Assembly: GCA_905221605.1 (NCBI GenBank)
Contig: CAJNDS010002237.1
Span: forward strand, 396,001-460,000
Source of the DNA: Symbiodinium natans
Lineage: Eukaryota > Sar > Dinophyceae > Suessiales > Symbiodiniaceae
Reading direction: 5' to 3'
Length of the DNA: 64,000 bases
Shown: in pieces, positions 44,059 through 55,072 of the stretch
How positions within the stretch are numbered: position 1 is the stretch's first letter
Layout: each line of letters opens with the position of its first letter
The notes under the pieces: generated by a model
What the model saw: only the letters and a program-made list of their open reading frames with translations
What the model was told of the DNA's origin: nothing
Database searches by the model: none
Position numbers and translations under genes: made by a program

Positions 44059-44810
44059 GTGCAGCTCACGCAGAACTCGGAGGCGCCCCCCTTTGTCGCG
44101 TCAGCGCCCTTCCCCCCCCCCGGGTCTCTCAGCACACTTGTGCTTTCAGAAGGAGACTCGCAAAGAGAGAGAAAAGTGGGAGAGAAAGGAAAGAGCAAAG
44201 TGGGAGAGAACCTGAGAGAGAACCTGAGAGAAAGAGAGAAAGAACCAGTCAGAGAGGGAGCTTTCCAGCCTTCCTACCGCTCATGGAACTGCCCTGCACG
44301 AGGCCACATGTGACATTCCGCGTAGGCTGGACGTACACACCACGGACAAAGAGCTGAAAAACCTGCAGAAGTGAAGTTCTCAATTAGGGGTTAAAGTCGG
44401 GGAGGTGAAGCTCCACTCTGCTCCACCCTGCTCCACCCGGTGTCATGCATTTTCAGACACAAACTCGGCGAAGGGTGAAGCACGCCCCAAGGCTTGAGGC
44501 CCTTTTGCGGGGCACAGGGAAGGCGGAAGGAAAGGAGGGAGGGAGGGAGGAAGGAAAAGAGAGTAGAGCGGGAGAGAGAAGGGTGAAGCAAGAGAAGAGG
44601 GAGCTGCGCTGCATTGCACTTGCTGGTGAGGACTTGCTCGCATCTGGGGGTTTTTTGCTTGGCAGTTTCTCTCCCGCTGCAAAGGAGGACCGACGAGGAG
44701 CCGTGGGGTCTGCAAAGACCAGATGATCTCCCCTCGATGTTTCCAATCTTCCCCCCTTTTTTCTCACCCAGAACTCTCTTCTCGCGCAGGGTGTCCTGTC
44801 CGAAGCGAGA
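44059..44810 (+). CDS. Candidate downstream exons of the same gene
   Basis: Coding-like blocks in order: 44059-44094 (VQLTQNSEAPPF, donor GTCGCG), 44150-44178 (KETRKEREK, after TTTCAG, running into a GA-rich tract), 44262-44364 (TALHEATCDIPRRLDVHTTD then KELKNLQ, donor AA/GTGAAG), 44604-44720 (ELRCIALAGEDLLASGGFLL), and 44789-44810 (GVLSEAR, after GCGCAG). Phases were checked only for the first pair. Some may be chance open frames. Confidence 0.35.
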
Positions 44811-44905
44811 GAGAGAGAGAGAGAGAGAGAGGGGAATGAAGGAAGGAAGAGCTTCCGAGCTGCTGAGTTCCTCCTCTTTCTTCATGGAAGTGTGCGATAC
44901 GTGAG

Positions 44906-45140
44906 ATGACTCTTTCTCGCGAGGAGAGCCGGCGGTGGCTTTGGCAGCTTGGGGGGCATGTTCAAAGCCTTTTCAAGGTCTTTTGTGCGTTTTGTACTAT
45001 TTGTCTTTCTGTGCTCCCTTTAGCTCTCCCGCACTAAGCGCCTGGAGAGGCACAGCTTCCGAAGGGACTCTGTAATCTCTGTTGGGGAGAGTCGCCGTCA
45101 GAATGACCCCAAGCTTGCCCGTCAGAAAAGCCCAAGTTAA
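44906..45140 (+). CDS. Two-exon coding end, 62 residues if started at the ATG
   Basis: Exon 44906-44977 (MTLSREESRRWLWQLGGHV, then QSLFK) ends at a GT donor. A 46-bp intron (44978-45023) ends TTTAG. Exon 45024-45140 continues in phase (LSRTKRLERHSFRRDSVISV..., ending ARQKSPS) to a TAA. The frame is also open upstream to 44867, so this may be the 3' end of a longer gene rather than a small one. The protein is basic and has no recognised domain. Confidence 0.5.
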
Positions 45141-45686
45141 AAAAGGGTGCAATTTTTCTTTGCTCAGAAGTGGGAAGTAGTGAAAAGCGATATGAAACGA
45201 GAACGGAAACGAGTTAAAAACCGAGGACCTGGCTTTCGAAGCCCCGACCGCCGTTGAAGCCGAAACGGCTCCGCGGCCTCAAGCTGTGCTGTCTGTGCTG
45301 TCTGTGCTGTCTGTGCTGTCTGAGTCCTTGAACTAGGAGGAGGTAAAGTTACTTTGCAAATGTGAAGGACATGTGCTGCCTGGCCTGCCTGAGATCCGAT
45401 CCGGTTTGCAGCCGGTGCTTAATTAGAGTACTTCGTCAAGACATGCTAGGAAGCACCCGCTCCCCCGCTGTAAGATGCTGCAAATGAAGCTGTCAGAGCT
45501 GTAGGCATCTGTAGGCGGTTGCAAGTCACACTCTCAACTGAACCACTAGCTGTGCAGCCCTCAACTTCGCACAGCTCTGGCGACAGTCATATGGGTGTGA
45601 AAAACGGGAAAAACGCTTGGTGAGGTTCCGGCGGCGCCGAGAGATGCGCCGAGCATTGCCCGTGCCTCCTCGGCGCCCTCTCTGGC
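45141..45686. other. Intergenic or intronic stretch, no exon called
   Basis: Apart from the 10-bp tandem repeat at 45288-45322, I see only short open frames. A minus-strand frame is open from 46025 to 45561, but the plus strand is open there as well. Confidence 0.4.
45288..45322. repeat. GTGCTGTCTG tandem repeat
   Basis: Three to four perfect copies of a 10-bp unit. Noncoding. Confidence 0.9.
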
Positions 45687-45912
45687 GTGGGCCCACAGAG
45701 CACAACAGCAAGCGAGAGCAGAAAGGGGAGTAGGATTTTTCAGCACAAGTTCGGAGAGCGAACTTGTTATCAAAGAAGTTGTTGGGTTTGGGAACAGAAG
45801 TGCTCCCGTGCTCACCTTGCGCAAGTGCTTTCTGAAGGCGCGACCACGGCGAGGAGGCCCTCGGAGCGAAAGAGCTGAAAGGGAGCTTTGAGAAGGGGAT
45901 GGGCAGAGAAGG

Positions 45913-47920
45913 TTGCGGCACAGTTGCAGCATGTTGCAGCTTGGGTTAGTTGTTGAACTGGCTTTTTCCTTTGGCTTGCCAGGAGCAAAAGCGTCTCGGC
46001 GGTCCGCCCCACGCGAATTCCACACACACAGAGAAGCCTCGTCTCTGCCGAAGAGTGCTCTCAGGGATGGAGACGTCGTGATGTACTTACCTCAGCGATG
46101 GGGCACGGAGGCGCGCGAGAGAATGGAAAGGGAGACACTGACTGAACTTTGAGAGCAAAGCACTCAAGAAGAAACACGGCATCTCAATGCACCTTCTTGA
46201 CCAATGGCAAGGCCGCGGATCGCTTCCGGATCTATGCCGCTGCTCTCCGGCTTGAGCAGAAGAAAGCGAGGGGGAAACAGCTAAGAGAGCAGAAGAGCGC
46301 AGAAGCTGTGATGCTCAGGCCAAGACCGGCATCGACAGCCAAGACTTGCAGCACGTGCGCCAAAGGCCTTTTCCCCCGAAAACTTGCGGGGGGTGGGGGG
46401 TGGGGGAGGGGGGGAGGGGAAGTTGGGAAGTTCACTTGAAGCCTTTGAGAGTTTCCTCAGGCCTGACCCAGGGCAGATCATGCCCTACAAGCCGGCATCC
46501 CAGAAGAAAAGCGGGTTTCAACATGTTCCAACGGGTCTTGTTCTGGATGTCTTACGGAAGGTTTTGTGGAGCTCCCCGGAATCGCAGGTGCAAGCTGTGT
46601 TTGAGATCGCACAAGCTTTGCCCTGGCCACGACATCCTGCAATGACAATGAGACTCTGAGAGCAGTCTGAGAGCGTCCCCAAGTTTGTGTTTCATATGGA
46701 GAAAAATGAGGCGCCGTAGCAGCCCTGTCCCGAAGGGAAGGCTGATGCGTGCAAGCAGCGTGCATGCGCTCGTCTCTGCTAACTTCTCACCTGTGAGGAG
46801 TTGCAACGAAAGCCGAAGGCTGTTCAGACAAAACAACGCTCAACCCCTTGCAACTCTGCAGTTGCTGGAAGTGCAAGTAACAGCACACTGTAAGGTACAC
46901 TTTTGCAGAAACTCCAAGCAAAAAACAGTGTCGTGTATGCCATGGACAGAAGCACAACTTGAGGACATCGCATGGGACTTGAAGGAGCAGATCGAGAATG
47001 ACTGCACATCCCGAATGCTCCAAAAGAGCATTGCCGCATTGCCGCATTGCCGCGTTCGTTTCTGCTCGCGTAGGCTTTCTGCGGCAGCTATGGCCCAATG
47101 TGGAATGATGGCATGGTGGCACTTCTCCGCCCATGTACACTTGTCAGCAATATTCAGCAATCGCTGATGGCAAAGAGCCGCGCCGATCACGTTTGCCTAG
47201 CGCCAGGAGGCCAAGACGAGGGGGGAGTGAGACTCGCGAGATCTCTCGAAGTCTCAGGAACCGAGAAAAAACATTCTGTTGGCCGAAGCTTGCGCCGTGT
47301 CCAATGACCAAAGCGCATGGCACTAGCAGGTTTTCTCGTGTGTCAACCCGCCTCTGATCCGATCTTTTTTGCGCCGCACGTGCGCATGCACTGTCGGCGT
47401 GCAAGTTATACCTTTCCATTCTTGACGTCGCCTGCGTGAAGGGAGACTTTTCGGGGAGCGGACGGAAGCCGGCAGAGGAAGCCGTGCACAGAGCACCCGC
47501 CAAGAGAACGGAAAGTAGTACCCGGTAGTACCCTGCTGGAAGAGCATGCTTTATGAACTTTATGCGGTCCATTGTGCTTCGCCATTGCTGCGCAGTATAT
47601 TGCAAGCCATACTGCCGACTGCGACACTGCGACGTTTTGGCTTTCGCTCCATCGTGGGACGGAAAGGGTTCTAATTGGTTTTCTCCAGGTTTCCAGAAAG
47701 CTGCGCTTCGGTGCTGCGTGTGCGAAAACGCTGAAAACGCACCGGGCTCTCATAGCACCGAGAATCATGTCATGAGCAATCTGTCGGCCCGGCCGGCAAA
47801 AGTCTCGAGCTGTACATGGCCGAGCTATGGTTCCAATTGGAGGCCCTGCTATACTTGGGATACCCAAAGAGGGAAGATCATTTCAAGAAACAGAGTTCCA
47901 CGATCGTCCAAAACCTGTAA
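45913..47920 (+). CDS. Candidate multi-exon gene, unidentified; ends at TAA 47918-47920
   Basis: Coding-like plus-strand blocks: 45981-46152 (PREFHTHREASSLPKSALRD...); 46173-46390 (NGKAADRFRIYAAALRLEQK..., with a CSTCAKG pair); 46459-46659 (PDPGQIMPYKPASQKKSGFQ, then VLDVLRKVLWSSPESQVQAV...); 46938-47040 (WTEAQLEDIAWDLKEQIEND...); and a final block to 47920 (ELYMAELWFQLEALLYLGYP, then KREDHFKKQSSTIVQNL). The last block is strongly helical and protein-like. G-rich tracts (46390-46420) look like introns. I did not establish all splice phases, so these could belong to more than one gene. No domain is recognised beyond helical, charged character. Confidence 0.4.
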
Positions 47921-48453
47921 ACCCAGAAGCACCCAAATGCAAAACCTTAAAGCCCTATGAATTCCTATGGATCCCTAGCCGGCCCTAGCCCGACCCCCTT
48001 TCAACTCCTGGGCCTTTTTTTGCATGTCTCAAGGGGAGCCGCAATTAGAGGGGCCGCCGAGAGGCCGCTTAGCCGCTTAGCTCTGGTCTGCGCCTCGTGC
48101 TTGGCTCCCCACCTGGTCACTTCGCCTGGGGCGCCCCGAGTCACTGAGCTGAGTGGGATGGAGAGACGGAGAAGGTTTGGAGAGGGAGAGACGTGAGAGG
48201 AAAAGGAAAAGAAGCTCAGAAGGAGAGCATGGCGTCACAGCGCTGCCCTCACGTTTTTGCTCTGATTGGTTTCGGTTTGCCTTGAGGCTGAGCTGCGCCC
48301 AGAGCCGCTCGATGCAGGCAAGAAGGGGGGAAAAGAAAAGGAAAAAAGCGACAAACGAGGGCTTCTGCAGACTCCGTCCGTTGATTCCATTAAGCCAAAA
48401 AAGCACGGACAATCGACAAATCAGAAGACAAATGATCAAGACATAACGTTGAC

Positions 48454-48657
48454 GTGTCCCTCTCGCGGGACAGGCATAACGGCGCGGCCCGGATGCTTTG
48501 GCGGCTTGCCACAAGGCGCGCCAAGTACGCAAAGCTAAATTTACTGAGCCGAAACATTCAACTGACCACACCTATACTAAACTTGACTGCGCTGAAGGGT
48601 GCTGCTCCTCGTCGTTCCGACACAGCAGAAGGCAGATCCTCCCCAAGACCATTGTGA
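48454..48657 (+). CDS. Candidate terminal coding stretch, unidentified
   Basis: A 67-residue open frame (RMLWRLATRRAKYAKLNLLS, ending AEGRSSPRPL). It is basic and free of simple repeats. No splice evidence worked out. Confidence 0.25.
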   Translation: MSLSRDRHNGAARMLWRLATRRAKYAKLNLLSRNIQLTTPILNLTALKGAAPRRSDTAEGRSSPRPL

Positions 48658-48671
48658 GGAGCTTCGCAAAT

Positions 48672-49270
48672 TCAATGCTTCGGGGATGCAAAATGCCTGA
48701 AAACAGGCTGTATAATGGCTGCAATAGGCAATAACAGTTCACAGTTAGCACGGGGTGCTGCTGCGAATTCTAGTTTCGCTTGCTTTCCGCACGGCCACAG
48801 GTGTGGTATCCATCGGTTGCCGACCAGATCGAGGGCTGCTACACGGTGCCCATCTTTGCCGCGAATGTTGTGCTGCCATAGCTTTGCTTTGCCATCTTGC
48901 TCCGGAGTGTGTGAGGGGGGGGGGGGGGGGGGGGGGCGGGGTTTTACACAGCTGCTGTCTTGCGCGGCCACGGCTTGATGTGTTTGACGAAGTTTGATGT
49001 GCATCTTAAACAGGTGTCTGCCGATCTTGCCGATGACCACAGTGCTGCCAGCTGCGGCGGGAAGTCCTTCCCTGAGCCGAAACCAACTTCGCAGACAGCA
49101 TAGACGAGTGACGCAGTTGCATCACACTTTTGGCAATTCTGCATCAATGATTCTGCCATTTGCAATATTGCACGGACTTGCGAACGGAGTTTCAAACTGC
49201 TCTCGCATTGTTGTCGACACTCTATAGGGGACCTTGGCTGCCTTGGCTTCTCTTCTGTGGCTCCAGGCAA
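48672..49270 (-). CDS. Candidate minus-strand coding block, unidentified
   Basis: Two minus frames, 49270 to 48944 (KLRSQVRAILQMAESLMQNC..., VYAVCEVGFGSGKDFPPQLA) and 49040 to 48672 (RGKDGHRVAALDLVGNRWIP), overlap around a poly-G/C tract (48916-48945) that probably belongs to an intron. Both are low in repeats. The rest of the gene territory is on the plus strand, and a plus frame is partly open too, so orientation is uncertain. Confidence 0.3.
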
Positions 49271-49379
49271 TGCCCCAATTGCTACGAGCTCGACACATCC
49301 TCCAATGCGGCAGCCTCAAGAAGAACCACAGAGAAGCAGAGAAAGGACAAAGGACCACAAAGAACCACAGAGCAACAGC

Positions 49380-50087
49380 AGTTTTCTTGTCTCTGGGCGG
49401 CCAGAGTCTGCCCTTTTGCCTTTGTTCCAGAGGCGGTCACCTTAACAATAACCAACTGCCACTTTGTCAACGGCGTGGCTCTCACCGGCCAGGCCCCGCA
49501 TTACAGACGGTAGAGACTTCAGGAGGGCTCCCTTCGAACTGACCTGCATTCCTGCATCAGGCCGTCTTCATGTACACCTTCTACAACACAGGCGGCTCCA
49601 GCGGCCTCTCAGACTCTCGCGCTGCCGAATCAACTCTCTTTCTGAGAGCGCGCGCTCTCTCTTTGCTCTCTCTTTGCTCTCCTTGCTCTCCACTCTCAGC
49701 CGAGGGAGTCGGGGGATTCAGTCGGTTCATTCGCAGGGACGGGTTTTTTGCTTGCCCGGGAGGGATTTTGGGGGAGGCGTCTCGTTCAGGGCAGCCCCAA
49801 AGACGTTCTCCCCCCAAAGAGACACAGAGAGGCACGCGCTCTGCGTTCGTGAAAGACGGCAGCGGCGCTGGTGCTCGCGAGTACTTCATCAGGCCGGTGC
49901 GAGCAGGAGAGAGAGAGAGAGAGAGGGTGTTACCGAACGCCACCAAGCACCCGTTTCACACCATCCGCACTGCAAGCGATGCAAGAAAGAGGGGGTTGTT
50001 TCACAGAGGACCGGAGACTGGGCGGTTCTCGCGCGAGGGGTCCCTGAACCCCACAAGCCCTGCAGCAGAAAAAGAAGAAAAGACTAG
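49380..50087 (+). CDS. Candidate exons, unidentified, with a Cys-rich C-terminus
   Basis: Blocks: 49395-49510 (FAFVPEAVTLTITNCHFVNG), 49561-49612 (AVFMYTFYNTGGSSGLSD, after CATCAG), 49840-49897 (AFVKDGSGAGAREYFIRP, then donor GTGCGAGC), and 49940-50087 (HPHCKRCKKEGVVSQRTGDW, ending KPCSRKRRKD). TITNCHFVNG resembles one coil of a parallel beta-helix (N-x-x-F pattern), but a single coil is weak evidence. CKRC followed by a distant C could be half of a zinc site. Confidence 0.3.
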
Positions 50088-50282
50088 ACACCGATTATCC
50101 CGAAAGCAGTCCGTGCGAAGATTGCAAGGCACTTATGGTTGGTTGTGTTGTCAGTGCGGTGATCGTGGTGCCGTGGTGTGGTGTAGTCGGCTAGAAGTAG
50201 ATCGGTAGTGTAGTCTCAATGCGGGGTCGACGGCAGAGAGAGCGCGAAACGGAAAGAAGATGGAATTTGATAGGGTAGAGAA

Positions 50283-50838
50283 GCGGTGTAGCTGAGGTGA
50301 TGGTAGTGGGGTGATGGTATTGTGGTGATGGTAGTGTGGTGGTGGTAGTAGTGTGGTGGTAGTGTGGCGGTGGTAGTGCGGTGGTGGTAGTGTGCTGGTG
50401 GTAGTGTGGCGGTGGTAGTGTGGCGGTGGTAGTGTGGTAGTGTAGTGATGGTAGTGTGGTGGTGGTAGTGTAGTGATGGTAGCGTGGTGGCGGTAGCGTA
50501 GTGATTACCGTGGTGATGGTAGTGTGGTGGTGGTAGGCTGGTGTGCTTGGGCGCAGTGGTAGTGTGGTGGTGGTAGTGTGGCGGTGGTAGGGTGGTGGCG
50601 GTAGTGTGGTGGTGGTAGCGTAGTGATTACCGTGGTGATGGTAGTGTGGTGGTGGTCGTGTAGTGATGTTAGTGTGGTGGTGGTAGTGTAGTCATGGTAG
50701 TGTGGTGGTGGTAGTGTGGTGTGGCGGTGGTAGTGTGGTGGTGGTAGTGTGGCGGTGGTAGTGTGGTGGTGGTAGTGTGACGGTGGTAGTGTCGTGGTGG
50801 TAGTGTGGTGGTGGTAGCGTAATGATTGCCGTGGTGAT
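50283..50838. repeat. GTGGTGGTA minisatellite
   Basis: About 550 bases of imperfect 9-bp units (GTGGTAGTG with A/C/G variants), grouped here and there into longer units such as the one containing GTAGTGATTACCGTGGTGAT (near 50490 and 50615). Noncoding. Confidence 0.95.
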
Positions 50839-51010
50839 GGCGAGGTTTTCAAGCATGTGGAATTCCGCTTCCACGGTATTTGCGAGGTTTTCAAGCATGC
50901 GGAATTCCGCTTCCATGCTATTTGCGAGGTTTTCAATCATCCGCTTCCATGCTATTTGCGAGGTTTTCGCGCACGCGGAAATCCGCTTCCATGCTATTTG
51001 CGAGGTTTTC
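50839..51010. repeat. 42-bp tandem repeat, GCGAGGTTTTCAAGCATGCG family
   Basis: About four units, each with GCGAGGTTTTC and GGAATTCCGCTTCCATGCTA. Its last unit merges into the 76-bp satellite at the word GAGGTTTTCGCCTTTTCGCAG, so the two families share a junction. Confidence 0.85.
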
Positions 51011-52440
51011 GCCTTTTCGCAGAGCAGACAACATCTCAAACGCCTTTCCTTTCCTCTTCGAAGTTCCCTATGGCGCTATGGCGCATCTAGGCGCTTCTTG
51101 CAGAGCAGACAAAATCTCAAAAGCCTTTCCTCTTCGAAGTTCCCTATTGTGCTATGGGGCATCGAGGGGCTTTTCGCAGAGCAGACAACATCTCAAACGC
51201 CTTTCCTTTCCTCTTCGAAGTTACCGACGGCGCTATGGGGCATCTAGGGGTTTTTCGCAGAGCAGACAACATCTCAAACGCCTTTCCTCTTCGAAGTTCC
51301 TTATTGTGCTATGGGGCATCTAGTGGCTTTTCGCAGAGCAGACAACATCTCAAAAGCCTTTCCTCTTCGAAGTTCCCGCTGGCGCTATGGGGCATCTAGA
51401 GCTTTTCGCAGAGCGGACAAATCTCAAACGTGTTTCCTCTTCGAAGTTCCCCATGGCGCTGTGGGGCATCTAGGTGCTTTTCGCAGAGCAGACAAACTCT
51501 CAAACGTCTTTCCTCTTCGAAGTTTTTATGGCGCTATGCTTTTTGCAGGGCAGACAACATCTCAAACGCCTTTCCTCTTCGAAGTTCCCTATGGCGCTAT
51601 GGGGCATCTAGGGGCTTTTCGCAGAACAGACAACATCTCAAACGCCTTACCTCTTCGAAGTTCCCTATGGCGCTATGAGGCATCTAGGGGCTTTTCGCGG
51701 AGCTGCCAACATCTAAAACCCCCTTCCTCCTCGAAGTTCCCTATGGCGCTATGGGGCATCTAGGGGCTTTTTGCAGAGCAGACAACATCTCAAACGCCTT
51801 TCCTCTTCGAAGTTCCCTATGACAGTATGGGGCATCTAGGGGCTTTTCGCAGAACAGACAACATCTCAAACGCCTTACCTCTTCGAAGTTCCATATGGTG
51901 CTATGAGGCATCTAGGGGCTTTTCGCGGAGCAGACAACATCTAAAACCCCTTCCTCCTCGAAGTTCCCTATGGCGCTATGGGGCATCTAGGGGCTTTTTG
52001 CAGAGCAGACAACATCTCAAACGCCTTTCCTCTTCGAAGTTCCCTATGACAGTATGGGGCATCTAGGGGCTTTTCGCAGAACAGACAACATCTCAAACGC
52101 CTTACCTCTTCGAAGTTCCATATGGTGCTATGAGGCATCTAGGGGCTTTTCGCGGAGCAGACAACATCTAAAACCCCTTCCTCCTCGAAGTTCCCTATGG
52201 CGCTATGGGGCATCTAGGGGCTTTTTGCAGAGCAGACAACATCTCAAACGCCTTTCCTCTTCGAAGTTCCCTATGACAGTATGGGGCATCTAGGGGCTTT
52301 TCGCAGAACAGACAACATCTCAAACGCCTTACCTCTTCGAAGTTCCATATGGTGCTATGAGGCATCTAGGGGCTTTTCGCGGAGCAGACAACATCTAAAA
52401 CCCCTTCCTCCTCGAAGTTCCCTATGGCGCTATGGGGCAT
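51011..52440. repeat. 76-bp satellite with a 227-bp higher-order repeat
   Basis: About 19 units of consensus length 76 bp: CTTTTCGCAGAGCAGACAAC, ATCTCAAACGCCTTTCCTC, TTCGAAGTTCCCTATGGCGC, TATGGGGCATCTAGGGG. From about 51640 to 52440 three variant units form a 227-bp higher-order unit repeated about 3.5 times with almost no change (equivalent points at 51827, 52054 and 52281). The plus strand lacks stops in at least one frame throughout. Confidence 0.95.
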
Positions 52441-54490
52441 CTTGGGGCTTTTCGCAGAGCAGAAAATCTCAACGCCTTTCCTCTTCGAAGTTCCCTGTGG
52501 CCCTACGGGGCATCTTGGGGCTTTTCGCAGAGCAAACAAAATGTCAAACATCGATCCTCTTCGAAGTTCCCTATGGGGCTTTCGCAAAGCACACAAACTC
52601 TCAAAAGCGTTCCCTCTTCGAAGTATCCTTGGGGCCGTGGGGATTTGGGGCTTTTCGCAGTGCAGACAAAATCTCAAACGCCCTTCCTCTTCGAAGTTCC
52701 CTATGGGGCGTCTTGGGGCTTTTCGCAGCGCAGAATCTCAAACGCCCTTCCTCTTCGAAGTTCCCTATGGGGCGTCTTGGGGCCTTTCGCAGCGCAGACA
52801 AAATCTCAAACGCCCTTCCTCTTCGAAGTTCCCTATGGGGCGTCTTGGGGCTTTTCGCAGCGCAGACAAAATCTCAAACGCCCTTCCTCTTCGAAGTTCC
52901 CTATGGGGCGTCTTGGGGCTTTTCGCAGCGCAGACAAAATCTCAAACGCACTTCTTCCTCTTCGAAGTTCCCTATGGGGCGTCTTGGGGCTTTCAGCGCA
53001 GAATCTCAAATGCCCTTCGTCTTCCAAGTTCCCTATGGGGCGTCTTGGGGCTTTTCGCAGCGCAGACAAAATCTCAAACGCCCTTCCTCTTCCCTATGGG
53101 GCGTCTTGGGGCTTTTCGCAGTGCAGACAAAATCTCAAACGCCCTTCCTCTTCGAAGTTCCCTATGGGGCGTCTTGGGGCTTTTCGCAGCGCAGAATCTC
53201 AAACGCCCTTCCTCTTCGAAGTTCCCTATGGGGCGTCTTGGGGCTTTTCGCTGCGCAGAATCTCAAATGCCCTTCCTCTTCGAAGTTCCCCTATGGGGCG
53301 TCTTGGGGCTTTTCGCAGCGCAGACAAAATCTCAAACGCCCTTCCTCTTCGAAGTTCCCTATGGGGCGTCTTGGGGCTTTCAGCGCAGACAAAATCTCAA
53401 ATGCCCTTCCTCTTCCAAGCTCCCTATGGGGCGTCTCAACGCCCTTCCTCTTCCCTATGGGGCGTCTTGGGGCTTTTCGCAGCGCAGACACAATCTCAAA
53501 CGCCCTTCCTCTTCGAAGTTCCCTATGGGGCGTCTTGGGGTTTTTCGCAGTGCAGAATCTCAAGCGCCCTTCCTCTTCGAAGTTCCCTATGGGGCGTCTT
53601 GGGGCTTTTCGCAGCACAGAATCTCAAACGCCCTTCCTCTTCCAAGTCTTGGGGCTTTTCGCAGCGTGGACAAAATCTCAAACGCCCTTCCTCTTCGAAG
53701 TTCCCTGTGGGGCGTCTTGGGGCTTTTCGCAGTGCAGACAAAATCTCAAACGCCCTTCCTCTTCGAAGTTCCCTGTGGGGCGTCTTGGGGTTTTTCGCAG
53801 TGCAGACAAAATCTCAAGCGCCCTTCCTCTTCGAAGTTCCCTGTGGGGCGTCTTGGGGCTTTTCGCAGTGCAGACAAAATCTCAAACGCCCTTCCTCTTC
53901 GAAGTTCCCTGTGGGGCGTCTTGGGGCTTTTCGCAGCGTGGACAAAATCTCAAGCGCCCTTCCTCTTCGAAGTTCCCTGTGGGGCGTCTTGGGGCTTTTC
54001 GCAGTGCAGACAAAATCTCAAACGCCCTTCCTCTTCGAAGTTCCCTGTGGGGCGTCTTGGGGCTTTTCGCAGCGTGGACAAAATCTCAAGCGCCCTTCCT
54101 CTTCGAAGTTCCCTTTGGGGCGTCTTGGGGCTTTTCGCAGTGCAGACAAAATCTCAAACGCCCTTCCTCTTCGAAGTTCCCTGTGGGGCGTCTTGGGGCT
54201 TTTCGCAGCGCCGACAAAATCTCAAACGCCCTTCCTCTTCGAAGTTCCCTGTGGGGCGTCTTGGGACTTTTCGCAGTGCAGACAAAATCTCAAACGCCCT
54301 TCCTCTTCGAAGTTCCCTGTGGGGCGTCTTGGGGTTTTTCGCAGTGCAGACAAAATCTCAAGCGCCCTTCCTCTTCGAAGTTCCCTGTGGGGCGTCTTGG
54401 GGCTTTTCGCAGCGCAGACAAAATCTCAAACGCCCTTCCTCTTCGAAGTTCCCTGTGGGGCGTCTTGGGGCTTTTCGCAGCGTGGACAGA
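52441..54490. repeat. 68-bp satellite, derived from the 76-bp family
   Basis: About 30 units of consensus length 68 bp: CTTTTCGCAGCGCAGACAAA, ATCTCAAACGCCCTTCCTC, TTCGAAGTTCCCTATGGGGC, GTCTTGGGG. Relative to the 76-bp family it lacks 8 bp near the GGCGCTATGGGGC word. From about 53690 on, most units carry CCCTGTGG instead of CCCTATGG, showing local homogenisation. Several units are truncated or fused. All three plus frames are open across the array, so the roughly 700-800-residue frames are not evidence of a gene. Confidence 0.95.
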
Positions 54491-54661
54491 GTCAAGAGGA
54501 CGAGTCAAATGGATCTTCGCCCTCCTTTCGGTTGCATTTAACTCACAATTTTCCAACTCGCGAGGCCTTTGGGCCAGGGTGATGCCGCCACCACATGCAT
54601 GTGCAAGGCACGGTTTCCGTCTCTGTGGTCCTTTCAGCTTCACAAGATTTTCACACCTAAG

Positions 54662-54801
54662 AATCAGTGCTCCTCCCTAAATGCAAGGGCGTGTGCCTGA
54701 TTTTTGCCAAGGACGGAGAGTTGGCATGCAGTGCTGACACTCCAGAGGTCCTGAAAGTGACGGCCAGTGGCACTCCACCCAGATGCTCCTCCCAAGTCTG
54801 A
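54662..54801 (+). CDS. Candidate terminal exon, unidentified
   Basis: After CACACCTAAG the frame reads VLLPKCKGVCLIFAKDGELA, then SADTPEVLKVTASGTPPRC and a TGA. It is protein-like but short. It lies directly after the satellite block. Confidence 0.35.
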
Positions 54802-55072
54802 GAGCCCTGTGTTGTTCCCTTTGTTCCCTCTTTTTTTTCGCAACAACCTTTTAGCAGCTTTAGAAGCCTTCTTCTGTTGGGCTCAGGTCTTTTGAACACT
54901 TTAGCGTCATATTCTGCCCTTAGGTTCCACAGAGCCAAGCACGGAATGTGCAACGCTCACCGGCACGCCATTGACGACCTCATCTCAGCTGACGGATGCG
55001 GCAGTCAAACTTCTTTGTGCGTTGTGTGCGTTTTGTGCGTGTAATTCGTGCAAATTTCTTGTCGCTACCGTT

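Noticed and set aside
45561-46025. Minus-strand ORF of 154 codons
   Set aside because: The plus strand is open and protein-like over the same interval; composition alone cannot decide, and neighbours favour plus.
47144-47605. Minus-strand ORF with a signal-peptide-like start (YYRVLLSVLLAGALCTASSA)
   Set aside because: It overlaps plus-strand blocks of better quality, and the remainder is basic and featureless; kept only as a note.
50839-54490. CRISPR array
   Set aside because: Units are contiguous with no unique spacers, in a eukaryotic context with no cas genes.
52281-54680. A 799-codon plus-strand frame and two overlapping frames of about 700 codons
   Set aside because: Produced by a 68-bp satellite with no stops; the repeat, not a protein, is the conserved object.
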